DNA from: Phytophthora quininea
Lineage: Eukaryota > Oomycota > Peronosporomycetes > Peronosporales > Peronosporaceae
Assembly (NCBI GenBank): GCA_011947345.1
Contig: JAAVTG010000005.1
Location: 151,338 to 215,337 of the forward strand
Length of the DNA stretch: 64,000 bases
Direction of reading: 5' to 3'
Each line of letters starts with the position of its first letter. The first letter of the stretch is position 1. Below, in pieces: positions 45,001 through 56,841 of the stretch. The notes beneath the pieces are model-generated. The model saw only the letters and a program-made list of their open reading frames with translations, was not told where the DNA came from and searched no databases. Position numbers and translations under genes: made by a program.

Positions 45001-48000
45001 CCGTGCTCTAGCCGTCATGGCGGCACTGCCACCACCTGCGGCGCAACAGACGTCGGTCGCGTCGAGGTCTGCAAAATGCCGGGCCTTGTGTATGCGGCTT
45101 CGAGTCGCTGGCCGCCGTCTTCTGCGCTTGGGACTCGGCAAGCGGCCACGGATCCGTGCTCTAGCCGTCATGGCGGCACTGCCACCACCTGCGGCGCAAC
45201 AGACGTCGGTCGCGTCGAGGTCTGCAAAATGCCGGGCCTTGTGTATGCGGCTTCGAGTCGCTGGCCGCCGTCTTCTGCGCTTGGGACTCGGCAAGCGGCC
45301 ACGGATCCGTGCTCTAGCCGTCATGGCGGCACTGCCACCACCTGCGGCGCAACAGACGTCGGTCGCGTCGAGGTCTGCAAAATGCCGGGCCTTGTGTATG
45401 CGGCTTCGAGTCGCTGGCCGCCGTCTTCTGCGCTTGGGACTCGGCAAGCGGCCACGGATCCGTGCTCTAGCCGTCATGGCGGCACTGCCACCACCTGCGG
45501 CGCAACAGACGTCGGTCGCGTCGAGGTCTGCAAAATGCCGGGCCTTGTGTATGCGGCTTCGAGTCGCTGGCCGCCGTCTTCTGCGCTTGGGACTCGGCAA
45601 GCGGCCACGGATCCGTGCTCTAGCCGTCATGGCGGCACTGCCACCACCTGCGGCGCAACAGACGTCGGTCGCGTCGAGGTCTGCAAAATGCCGGGCCTTG
45701 TGTATGCGGCTTCGAGTCGCTGGCCGCCGTCTTCTGCGCTTGGGACTCGGCAAGCGGCCACGGATCCGTGCTCTAGCCGTCATGGCGGCACTGCCACCAC
45801 CTGCGGCGCAACAGACGTCGGTCGCGTCGAGGTCTGCAAAATGCCGGGCCTTGTGTATGCGGCTTCGAGTCGCTGGCCGCCGTCTTCTGCGCTTGGGACT
45901 CGGCAAGCGGCCACGGATCCGTGCTCTAGCCGTCATGGCGGCACTGCCACCACCTGCGGCGCAACAGACGTCGGTCGCGTCGAGGTCTGCAAAATGCCGG
46001 GCCTTGTGTATGCGGCTTCGAGTCGCTGGCCGCCGTCTTCTGCGCTTGGGACTCGGCAAGCGGCCACGGATCCGTGCTCTAGCCGTCATGGCGGCACTGC
46101 CACCACCTGCGGCGCAACAGACGTCGGTCGCGTCGAGGTCTGCAAAATGCCGGGCCTTGTGTATGCGGCTTCGAGTCGCTGGCCGCCGTCTTCTGCGCTT
46201 GGGACTCGGCAAGCGGCCACGGATCCGTGCTCTAGCCGTCATGGCGGCACTGCCACCACCTGCGGCGCAACAGACGTCGGTCGCGTCGAGGTCTGCAAAA
46301 TGCCGGGCCTTGTGTATGCGGCTTCGAGTCGCTGGCCGCCGTCTTCTGCGCTTGGGACTCGGCAAGCGGCCACGGATCCGTGCTCTAGCCGTCATGGCGG
46401 CACTGCCACCACCTGCGGCGCAACAGACGTCGGTCGCGTCGAGGTCTGCAAAATGCCGGGCCTTGTGTATGCGGCTTCGAGTCGCTGGCCGCCGTCTTCT
46501 GCGCTTGGGACTCGGCAAGCGGCCACGGATCCGTGCTCTAGCCGTCATGGCGGCACTGCCACCACCTGCGGCGCAACAGACGTCGGTCGCGTCGAGGTCT
46601 GCAAAATGCCGGGCCTTGTGTATGCGGCTTCGAGTCGCTGGCCGCCGTCTTCTGCGCTTGGGACTCGGCAAGCGGCCACGGATCCGTGCTCTAGCCGTCA
46701 TGGCGGCACTGCCACCACCTGCGGCGCAACAGACGTCGGTCGCGTCGAGGTCTGCAAAATGCCGGGCCTTGTGTATGCGGCTTCGAGTCGCTGGCCGCCG
46801 TCTTCTGCGCTTGGGACTCGGCAAGCGGCCACGGATCCGTGCTCTAGCCGTCATGGCGGCACTGCCACCACCTGCGGCGCAACAGACGTCGGTCGCGTCG
46901 AGGTCTGCAAAATGCCGGGCCTTGTGTATGCGGCTTCGAGTCGCTGGCCGCCGTCTTCTGCGCTTGGGACTCGGCAAGCGGCCACGGATCCGTGCTCTAG
47001 CCGTCATGGCGGCACTGCCACCACCTGCGGCGCAACAGACGTCGGTCGCGTCGAGGTCTGCAAAATGCCGGGCCTTGTGTATGCGGCTTCGAGTCGCTGG
47101 CCGCCGTCTTCTGCGCTTGGGACTCGGCAAGCGGCCACGGATCCGTGCTCTAGCCGTCATGGCGGCACTGCCACCACCTGCGGCGCAACAGACGTCGGTC
47201 GCGTCGAGGTCTGCAAAATGCCGGGCCTTGTGTATGCGGCTTCGAGTCGCTGGCCGCCGTCTTCTGCGCTTGGGACTCGGCAAGCGGCCACGGATCCGTG
47301 CTCTAGCCGTCATGGCGGCACTGCCACCACCTGCGGCGCAACAGACGTCGGTCGCGTCGAGGTCTGCAAAATGCCGGGCCTTGTGTATGCGGCTTCGAGT
47401 CGCTGGCCGCCGTCTTCTGCGCTTGGGACTCGGCAAGCGGCCACGGATCCGTGCTCTAGCCGTCATGGCGGCACTGCCACCACCTGCGGCGCAACAGACG
47501 TCGGTCGCGTCGAGGTCTGCAAAATGCCGGGCCTTGTGTATGCGGCTTCGAGTCGCTGGCCGCCGTCTTCTGCGCTTGGGACTCGGCAAGCGGCCACGGA
47601 TCCGTGCTCTAGCCGTCATGGCGGCACTGCCACCACCTGCGGCGCAACAGACGTCGGTCGCGTCGAGGTCTGCAAAATGCCGGGCCTTGTGTATGCGGCT
47701 TCGAGTCGCTGGCCGCCGTCTTCTGCGCTTGGGACTCGGCAAGCGGCCACGGATCCGTGCTCTAGCCGTCATGGCGGCACTGCCACCACCTGCGGCGCAA
47801 CAGACGTCGGTCGCGTCGAGGTCTGCAAAATGCCGGGCCTTGTGTATGCGGCTTCGAGTCGCTGGCCGCCGTCTTCTGCGCTTGGGACTCGGCAAGCGGC
47901 CACGGATCCGTGCTCTAGCCGTCATGGCGGCACTGCCACCACCTGCGGCGCAACAGACGTCGGTCGCGTCGAGGTCTGCAAAATGCCGGGCCTTGTGTAT

Positions 48001-49499
48001 GCGGCTTCGAGTCGCTGGCCGCCGTCTTCTGCGCTTGGGACTCGGCAAGCGGCCACGGATCCGTGCTCTAGCCGTCATGGCGGCACTGCCACCACCTGCG
48101 GCGCAACAGACGTCGGTCGCGTCGAGGTCTGCAAAATGCCGGGCCTTGTGTATGCGGCTTCGAGTCGCTGGCCGCCGTCTTCTGCGCTTGGGACTCGGCA
48201 AGCGGCCACGGATCCGTGCTCTAGCCGTCATGGCGGCACTGCCACCACCTGCGGCGCAACAGACGTCGGTCGCGTCGAGGTCTGCAAAATGCCGGGCCTT
48301 GTGTATGCGGCTTCGAGTCGCTGGCCGCCGTCTTCTGCGCTTGGGACTCGGCAAGCGGCCACGGATCCGTGCTCTAGCCGTCATGGCGGCACTGCCACCA
48401 CCTGCGGCGCAACAGACGTCGGTCGCGTCGAGGTCTGCAAAATGCCGGGCCTTGTGTATGCGGCTTCGAGTCGCTGGCCGCCGTCTTCTGCGCTTGGGAC
48501 TCGGCAAGCGGCCACGGATCCGTGCTCTAGCCGTCATGGCGGCACTGCCACCACCTGCGGCGCAACAGACGTCGGTCGCGTCGAGGTCTGCAAAATGCCG
48601 GGCCTTGTGTATGCGGCTTCGAGTCGCTGGCCGCCGTCTTCTGCGCTTGGGACTCGGCAAGCGGCCACGGATCCGTGCTCTAGCCGTCATGGCGGCACTG
48701 CCACCACCTGCGGCGCAACAGACGTCGGTCGCGTCGAGGTCTGCAAAATGCCGGGCCTTGTGTATGCGGCTTCGAGTCGCTGGCCGCCGTCTTCTGCGCT
48801 TGGGACTCGGCAAGCGGCCACGGATCCGTGCTCTAGCCGTCATGGCGGCACTGCCACCACCTGCGGCGCAACAGACGTCGGTCGCGTCGAGGTCTGCAAA
48901 ATGCCGGGCCTTGTGTATGCGGCTTCGAGTCGCTGGCCGCCGTCTTCTGCGCTTGGGACTCGGCAAGCGGCCACGGATCCGTGCTCTAGCCGTCATGGCG
49001 GCACTGCCACCACCTGCGGCGCAACAGACGTCGGTCGCGTCGAGGTCTGCAAAATGCCGGGCCTTGTGTATGCGGCTTCGAGTCGCTGGCCGCCGTCTTC
49101 TGCGCTTGGGACTCGGCAAGCGGCCACGGATCCGTGCTCTAGCCGTCATGGCGGCACTGCCACCACCTGCGGCGCAACAGACGTCGGTCGCGTCGAGGTC
49201 TGCAAAATGCCGGGCCTTGTGTATGCGGCTTCGAGTCGCTGGCCGCCGTCTTCTGCGCTTGGGACTCGGCAAGCGGCCACGGATCCGTGCTCTAGCCGTC
49301 ATGGCGGCACTGCCACCACCTGCGGCGCAACAGACGTCGGTCGCGTCGAGGTCTGCAAAATGCCGGGCCTTGTGTATGCGGCTTCGAGTCGCTGGCCGCC
49401 GTCTTCTGCGCTTGGGACTCGGCAAGCGGCCACGGATCCGTGCTCTAGCCGTCATGGCGGCACTGCCACCACCTTAAGGTCGGTCGCGTCGAGGTCTGA
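42031..49499 (+). repeat. 153-bp satellite array, about 49 copies (left arm)
   Basis: Perfectly regular tandem repeats of 153 bp (GCGGCTTCGAGTCGCTGG landmark at 42034, 42187, 42340 and so on). I saw no variant until the last unit, where CTTAAG appears near 49477. Each monomer has a 12-bp palindrome, CACGGATCCGTG, and a GACGTC. Because 153 is a multiple of three and several frames lack stops, frames of about 2,500 codons occur on both strands. They are not called as genes. On the minus strand the array is preceded by a truncated Crypton and followed by the same short tail as the right-arm array. Confidence 0.98.
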
Positions 49500-50080
49500 A
49501 GCCGGTTGTCGTGTGCTGGGGTCGTCTTTGCGCTTGCCCTCGGCAGCTGTATGCCGGGAATCCACCAGCGCTGGATCGGTCGTCTTGCAAAAGCGGCTTG
49601 GTTACGGTTGAGTCGCTTCATTGTTTCTTTTCGTCCATGCTGCCACACCCCCAGCTTGCCCAGCACTGTGCGAAACGATGCAACCGACCTTTAGCGCGAC
49701 CTGAGAATGCCGGGCCTTTGGGTTCTGCGTCGCGACTCCTCAACACGGCCTCTGGATCCATCGCTGGGGCCGTTGTGCTCAGCCCGACACCACAAGAGGT
49801 CTCAGGGCGTGGCACCACTTCGGGACGAAAAGCCGTTGGTTGATCACATCTCTTGTCGAGTCGATACTGACATCAATGCTGGGAATGGCGACTGGACCGC
49901 TGGGCAATTGCGGATGCGTGAGCAGCGTCTTGGGCGGAACTTTGGCCACAGCGAATGAAGATTCTTCATGCGGCCATGATCTCTTGCTCGATGGCGGGCA
50001 CTGCGGAACACTCACCTCCGTCCTTAATGACGTTTGTCCCTGCGGTCGACGCGGTCGAGGGGCAAGCCGTAGTATCGGCA
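49500..50080 (-). pseudogene. Truncated Crypton-like recombinase gene, N-terminal part
   Basis: On the minus strand this segment aligns to 52804-53484 of the fuller copy: VAIPSIDVSID, a region around LGKLGVW, and KRLNRNQAAFARR are recognisable across several frames. The zinc-finger and core-binding part is present but the catalytic C-terminal domain is missing. The coding sequence breaks off at the equivalent of 53484 and joins 153-bp satellite sequence (CTTC followed by AGACCTCGACGCG on the minus strand). Frameshifts and substitutions are numerous. Confidence 0.85.
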
Positions 50081-50750
50081 CTGCCACCACCTGCGGCGCA
50101 ACAGACGTCGGTCGCGTCGAGGTCTGCAAAATGCCGGGCCTTGTGTATGCGGCTTCGAGTCGCTGGCGCCGTCTTCTGCGCTTGGGGCGGCACTGGAAGC
50201 GAGCCAAGGTCCTGGCCACTGCCATTCCCTGCCGAACAGACGCACCGGCTGCAAAGCCGGGCCTTTGATGTATCAGTCATGCTTTCAACGCTTACTAGCG
50301 GCCACTTCCGTGCACTCGTCACGGCCGACGTCTGTTGCGCCGCAGGTGGTCGGCAGGCCGCCATGCCGGCTTGAGCACGGCTCCGTGGCGCTTGCCGAGT
50401 CCCAAGCGCAGGGACGGCGGCAAGCGTCGAAGCCGCATACACATGGCGGCATTGCAGACCTCGACGCGACCGACGTCTGTTGCGCCGAGGTCTGGCAGTG
50501 CCGCCATGACGGCTAGAGCACGGATCCGTGGCCGCTTGCCGAGTCCCAAGCGCAAAGACGGCGGCCAGCGTCGAAGCCGCAACACATGGCCCGGCATTGT
50601 GCAGACCTCGACGCGGCCGACGTCTGTTGCGCCGCAGGTCTGGCAAGCCGCCATGACGGCTAGAGCACGGATCCGTGGCCGCTTGCCGACCCCAAGCGCA
50701 GAAGACGTCGGTCGCGTCGAGGCCTGCAAAATGCCGGGCCTTGTGTAGCG
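50081..50750. repeat. Decayed 153-bp monomers in both orientations
   Basis: One partial monomer in the + orientation (about 50081-50190) is followed by unrelated sequence to about 50320. About two and a half decayed monomers then follow in the opposite orientation (50320-50693). At 50694-50706 the orientation flips again at a shared AGACG, and the regular array follows. The decayed monomers carry many one- to three-base deletions relative to the array consensus. Confidence 0.9.
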
Positions 50751-52553
50751 GCTCGAGTCGCTGGCCGCCGTCTTCTGCGCTTGGGACTCGGCAAGCGGCC
50801 ACGGATCCGTGCTCTAGCCGTCATGGCGGCACTGCCACCACCTGCGGCGCAACAGACGTCGGTCGCGTCGAGGTCTGCAAAATGCCGGGCCTTGTGTATG
50901 CGGCTTCGAGTCGCTGGCCGCCGTCTTCTGCGCTTGGGACTCGGCAAGCGGCCACGGATCCGTGCTCTAGCCGTCATGGCGGCACTGCCACCACCTGCGG
51001 CGCAACAGACGTCGGTCGCGTCGAGGTCTGCAAAATGCCGGGCCTTGTGTATGCGGCTTCGAGTCGCTGGCCGCCGTCTTCTGCGCTTGGGACTCGGCAA
51101 GCGGCCACGGATCCGTGCTCTAGCCGTCATGGCGGCACTGCCACCACCTGCGGCGCAACAGACGTCGGTCGCGTCGAGGTCTGCAAAATGCCGGGCCTTG
51201 TGTATGCGGCTTCGAGTCGCTGGCCGCCGTCTTCTGCGCTTGGGACTCGGCAAGCGGCCACGGATCCGTGCTCTAGCCGTCATGGCGGCACTGCCACCAC
51301 CTGCGGCGCAACAGACGTCGGTCGCGTCGAGGTCTGCAAAATGCCGGGCCTTGTGTATGCGGCTTCGAGTCGCTGGCCGCCGTCTTCTGCGCTTGGGACT
51401 CGGCAAGCGGCCACGGATCCGTGCTCTAGCCGTCATGGCGGCACTGCCACCACCTGCGGCGCAACAGACGTCGGTCGCGTCGAGGTCTGCAAAATGCCGG
51501 GCCTTGTGTATGCGGCTTCGAGTCGCTGGCCGCCGTCTTCTGCGCTTGGGACTCGGCAAGCGGCCACGGATCCGTGCTCTAGCCGTCATGGCGGCACTGC
51601 CACCACCTGCGGCGCAACAGACGTCGGTCGCGTCGAGGTCTGCAAAATGCCGGGCCTTGTGTATGCGGCTTCGAGTCGCTGGCCGCCGTCTTCTGCGCTT
51701 GGGACTCGGCAAGCGGCCACGGATCCGTGCTCTAGCCGTCATGGCGGCACTGCCACCACCTGCGGCGCAACAGACGTCGGTCGCGTCGAGGTCTGCAAAA
51801 TGCCGGGCCTTGTGTATGCGGCTTCGAGTCGCTGGCCGCCGTCTTCTGCGCTTGGGACTCGGCAAGCGGCCACGGATCCGTGCTCTAGCCGTCATGGCGG
51901 CACTGCCACCACCTGCGGCGCAACAGACGTCGGTCGCGTCGAGGTCTGCAAAATGCCGGGCCTTGTGTATGCGGCTTCGAGTCGCTGGCCGCCGTCTTCT
52001 GCGCTTGGGACTCGGCAAGCGGCCACGGATCCGTGCTCTAGCCGTCATGGCGGCACTGCCACCACCTGCGGCGCAACAGACGTCGGTCGCGTCGAGGTCT
52101 GCAAAATGCCGGGCCTTGTGTATGCGGCTTCGAGTCGCTGGCCGCCGTCTTCTGCGCTTGGGACTCGGCAAGCGGCCACGGATCCGTGCTCTAGCCGTCA
52201 TGGCGGCACTGCCACCACCTGCGGCGCAACAGACGTCGGTCGCGTCGAGGTCTGCAAAATGCCGGGCCTTGTGTATGCGGCTTCGAGTCGCTGGCCGCCG
52301 TCTTCTGCGCTTGGGACTCGGCAAGCGGCCACGGATCCGTGCTCTAGCCGTCATGGCGGCACTGCCACCACCTGCGGCGCAACAGACGTCGGTCGCGTCG
52401 AGGTCTGCAAAATGCCGGGCCTTGTGTATGCGGCTTCGAGTCGCTGGCCGCCGTCTTCTGCGCTTGGGACTCGGCAAGCGGCCACGGATCCGTGCTCTAG
52501 CCGTCATGGCGGCACTGCCACCACCTGCGGCGCAACAGACGTCGGTCGCGTCG
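50751..52553 (+). repeat. 153-bp satellite array, about 12 copies (centre)
   Basis: Same monomer and orientation as the left array, again without visible variation after the first unit. It ends in GTCGGTCGCGTCGTGG and is followed by unique sequence upstream of the Crypton gene. Relative to that gene it is inverted with respect to the array that follows the gene, so the gene sits between two oppositely oriented arrays. Confidence 0.97.
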
Positions 52554-52771
52554 TGGTGGGAAGAGGCTCTAGTAAAAGCGTTGAAAGCATGAATGATACA
52601 TGCTAAATGCCAGGCTTGGCAGCCGGAATTGCGTATCGTTCGGGATGGGAATCATAAGTGGCCAGGATTCACTTGGCTCGTTTCTTCCAGTGAACCGCCT
52701 CCAAACGTAGAGGTATCGACGACGGGGTAGCATGAATTTCAATACATTTCCCAATTTTTCACTAAGGTACA
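52554..52771. promoter_or_regulatory. Upstream region of the Crypton-like gene
   Basis: Unique AT-richer sequence of about 220 bp between the central array and the proposed ATG at 52772. It is where a promoter and the element's left end would be expected. No box or terminal repeat could be defined by eye, so the label is positional only. Confidence 0.3.
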
Positions 52772-54770
52772 ATGGTCAAGCGCAACAGTGTCAGGTGTAG
52801 ATACTACCCGGCTTGCCCTCGACGTTTGACCGCGTCGACCGCAGGGACAAACATGTCATTAAGGTCCACGGAGGTGAGGGGAGAGTGTTCTGCAAGAAGT
52901 GCTCCACCTTAAAATTCTTCGCGAGCAAGAGATCACTCTGGAACCACATGAAGAATCTTCATTCGTACAAGAAGTGTGACTACTGCTTTCAAGAGTTCCG
53001 CCCAAGACGCTGCTCTTCTCATCAGCGCAATTGCCCAGCGCGTCCAGTCGCCATTCCCAGCATTGATGTCAGTATCGACTACGACAAGAGATGTGATCAA
53101 CCAACGGCTTTTCGTCCCGAAGTGGTGCCACGCCCTGAGACCTCTTGTGGCAAATGTCGGGCTGAGCACAACGCCCCAGCGATGGTATCTATCAGAGGTC
53201 GTGTTGAGGATTTTATCGCGTACGCCAAGAACCCAAATGCCCTGGGATTCTCAGGTCGCGCTAAAGGTCCGGATTACATCGAAAAGTTTCGCACAGTGCT
53301 GGGCAAGCTGGGGGTGTATTTCAGCATGGACGAAAATGAAACAATGAAGCTACTCAACAGTAACCAAGCCGCTCTTGCAAGACGATTCGATCCAGAAACG
53401 CTGGATGGATTCCTTCGGTTTATGGGGACAGCTGCCGCGGGCAACGAAAGTCTTGACCCCAGCACACGTTACAACCAGCTTCTTCCTTTCAGAGACTTCT
53501 TAAAATGGCTGGTAGAGATCAAGCAACTATCATCACTAGGATTTGTGGCAAACTTGGTTGCAATCACAACGGAGAAAGTGGGGAAACAACGGCAAGCTGT
53601 AAGGAAAACCAAGTACGTTGAGAAAGCAACCGAATCGAAGCATTGCCGAAGGTCGATCAATTTTTGTGGTTGCAAACGGACTTGAAGACTGCCTTCGAGG
53701 CTCAACTGGCTCGCGCAAAAGATGAAGGGTTTAACGTCGATGCATTTATTGCTGCTCGAAACTTCGTCCTGGTGATGATGGTATTTGTGTCGCCTCCTCA
53801 GCGTGTCCAACTTCTGAAGAGCTTAGAACTCGTGGGTATGAAGAAGACGGAAAACGGATCCTTGTGCTTCACAATTACGGAACACAAAACGTCAGCCAAA
53901 TATGGACCAGCGACGGTATTCGTACCTGTTGATTTTGTGGGTTGGTTCGATAAATATCGCATGCTCCGGACCAGACTTCTAAGTCGTCAAGGAAAAGCTA
54001 GAGGCATTTCGGGTCTGATCAAACAGAAGCACGTCTTCGTGAATTTGGCTGGGGATCCAGAGAAAATCTGACTGGGATTTTCAAAAGTCTAACGTATGCT
54101 AAGTTCGGTCAGTCCGTGACCCTGCGTGACTGCCGCAGCATCTACATCACATACACCAGCAAGCACTTACAAACCTACAAGCAAATGTACGACCTGGCCC
54201 GCTTGATGCATCATTCTGTCGAAACCCAACAGACCATGTATCGCGTTGACACCAGTAACGCAAATGCTGTCGCTGTGGAGACATTGTCAAGGCACTTGAT
54301 AACAATTGCAGGTCAGTTGGGCATCGACGATGACTTTGCTATTGATGGAGAAGACATGGAAGCCAGGAGCTCCAACGAGAAGCATAAAATTGATGACACG
54401 AATCCTGATAAGAAACAAAGCAATTCAACAAGATCAAGCGCTGCGGCTCCAGGTGGTGGCGAAGCCAGAAATGAACTGACCGAGGGTATGAACTCTATGC
54501 AAAGCAGAATCCGTGGTGTTGGGTGTCATTCAAGCAGAAAGGAGATCGAGCATAATTCTGGTGTGAGTAGAGCGTCGCCTTACTCACCAAGCACCGTCGG
54601 AGCTACTGGCGGTACCTCCGTCACGACCAAACTTACCACCTCCAGTGTAAACGCAGTGCACATGGACTTTCCGGATGACAATATTCTTATTGAAGCCATT
54701 TGTCAGAGAGAGCGCAACAATTGTGGCGCTAGCAACACCTGTATTAACCCGTCTACCACAACACCGGTCC
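52772..54770 (+). pseudogene. Crypton-like tyrosine recombinase (most complete copy)
   Basis: The proposed start, ATG 52772, opens a C2H2-like finger (CRYYPACPRR, with His residues after a one-base frame change near 52824). FCKKCSTLKFF with NHMKNLH and KCDYCFQEF with a His/Cys pair follow. The core-binding part runs through LGKLGVYFSMDENETMK. Frame changes near 53640 and 54066 lead into the catalytic domain: PPQRVQLLKSLEL (first Arg), LRDCRSIYIT (second Arg box) and MHHSVETQQTMYR (His and nucleophilic Tyr). This fits the tyrosine recombinases of Crypton elements, which move as circles without DDE chemistry. Three one-base lesions inactivate it, or are sequence errors. The last frame (from 54116) runs on without a stop through the Ser/Asn-rich tail into the satellite and ends at 56785. 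Confidence 0.82.
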
Positions 54771-56664
54771 GTGACCGCTTGCCGAGTCCCAAGCGCAGAA
54801 GACGGCGGCCAGCGACTCGAAGCCGCATACACAAGGCCCGGCATTTTGCAGACCTCGACGCGACCGACGTCTGTTGCGCCGCAGGTGGTGGCAGTGCCGC
54901 CATGACGGCTAGAGCACGGATCCGTGGCCGCTTGCCGAGTCCCAAGCGCAGAAGACGGCGGCCAGCGACTCGAAGCCGCATACACAAGGCCCGGCATTTT
55001 GCAGACCTCGACGCGACCGACGTCTGTTGCGCCGCAGGTGGTGGCAGTGCCGCCATGACGGCTAGAGCACGGATCCGTGGCCGCTTGCCGAGTCCCAAGC
55101 GCAGAAGACGGCGGCCAGCGACTCGAAGCCGCATACACAAGGCCCGGCATTTTGCAGACCTCGACGCGACCGACGTCTGTTGCGCCGCAGGTGGTGGCAG
55201 TGCCGCCATGACGGCTAGAGCACGGATCCGTGGCCGCTTGCCGAGTCCCAAGCGCAGAAGACGGCGGCCAGCGACTCGAAGCCGCATACACAAGGCCCGG
55301 CATTTTGCAGACCTCGACGCGACCGACGTCTGTTGCGCCGCAGGTGGTGGCAGTGCCGCCATGACGGCTAGAGCACGGATCCGTGGCCGCTTGCCGAGTC
55401 CCAAGCGCAGAAGACGGCGGCCAGCGACTCGAAGCCGCATACACAAGGCCCGGCATTTTGCAGACCTCGACGCGACCGACGTCTGTTGCGCCGCAGGTGG
55501 TGGCAGTGCCGCCATGACGGCTAGAGCACGGATCCGTGGCCGCTTGCCGAGTCCCAAGCGCAGAAGACGGCGGCCAGCGACTCGAAGCCGCATACACAAG
55601 GCCCGGCATTTTGCAGACCTCGACGCGACCGACGTCTGTTGCGCCGCAGGTGGTGGCAGTGCCGCCATGACGGCTAGAGCACGGATCCGTGGCCGCTTGC
55701 CGAGTCCCAAGCGCAGAAGACGGCGGCCAGCGACTCGAAGCCGCATACACAAGGCCCGGCATTTTGCAGACCTCGACGCGACCGACGTCTGTTGCGCCGC
55801 AGGTGGTGGCAGTGCCGCCATGACGGCTAGAGCACGGATCCGTGGCCGCTTGCCGAGTCCCAAGCGCAGAAGACGGCGGCCAGCGACTCGAAGCCGCATA
55901 CACAAGGCCCGGCATTTTGCAGACCTCGACGCGACCGACGTCTGTTGCGCCGCAGGTGGTGGCAGTGCCGCCATGACGGCTAGAGCACGGATCCGTGGCC
56001 GCTTGCCGAGTCCCAAGCGCAGAAGACGGCGGCCAGCGACTCGAAGCCGCATACACAAGGCCCGGCATTTTGCAGACCTCGACGCGACCGACGTCTGTTG
56101 CGCCGCAGGTGGTGGCAGTGCCGCCATGACGGCTAGAGCACGGATCCGTGGCCGCTTGCCGAGTCCCAAGCGCAGAAGACGGCGGCCAGCGACTCGAAGC
56201 CGCATACACAAGGCCCGGCATTTTGCAGACCTCGACGCGACCGACGTCTGTTGCGCCGCAGGTGGTGGCAGTGCCGCCATGACGGCTAGAGCACGGATCC
56301 GTGGCCGCTTGCCGAGTCCCAAGCGCAGAAGACGGCGGCCAGCGACTCGAAGCCGCATACACAAGGCCCGGCATTTTGCAGACCTCGACGCGACCGACGT
56401 CTGTTGCGCCGCAGGTGGTGGCAGTGCCGCCATGACGGCTAGAGCACGGATCCGTGGCCGCTTGCCGAGTCCCAAGCGCAGAAGACGGCGGCCAGCGACT
56501 CGAAGCCGCATACACAAGGCCCGGCATTTTGCAGACCTCGACGCGACCGACGTCTGTTGCGCCGCAGGTGGTGGCAGTGCCGCCATGACGGCTAGAGCAC
56601 GGATCCGTGGCCGCTTGCCGAGTCCCAAGCGCAGAAGACGGCGGCCAGCGACTCGAAGCCGCAT
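54771..56664 (-). repeat. 153-bp satellite array, about 12.4 copies (right arm)
   Basis: Same monomer in the opposite orientation to the other two arrays. The first unit is slightly divergent (GTCCGTGACCGC instead of GATCCGTGGCCGC) where the Crypton reading frame enters it. The frame stays open through all copies as a 51-residue repeat rich in Arg (PSPKRRRRRPATRSR) and closes 40 codons after the array, at 56785. The last base pairs mirror the start of the left array at 42031. Confidence 0.97.
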
Positions 56665-56841
56665 CAACGTTTGGAAGGTTATTAAAGAGACTATATGCAG
56701 TAAGAGCTTAGAGTGGTGCGAGCTAGAGATCAACTTCTGCGATATCGTGTTTTGTAAGCTAGTTATCTTTTTTTTAATTGTTTAATGGGGTGACTACTTA
56801 CATGTTGAGAACTTTCATTTCACCAGAAGGCCACTGGGGTG

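Larger units (their letters stand above)
34669..49499 (+). repeat. Left arm of a large inverted duplication
   Basis: Bases 34669-42030 are the reverse complement of 56665-64000. The sum of mirrored coordinates moves only from 98669 at the outer end to 98696 at the inner end, a net difference of about 27 bases over 7.3 kb. The arm then runs into its own 153-bp array. The duplication extends at least to 34669 and probably further left, because the partner arm is cut by the window end. Confidence 0.95.

Noticed and set aside
41911..49611. Open frames of about 2,500 codons on both strands across the left 153-bp array
   Set aside because: The monomer is a multiple of three and free of stops in several frames, which is enough to create them. 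Only the right-arm frame that is continuous with the recombinase is worth testing.
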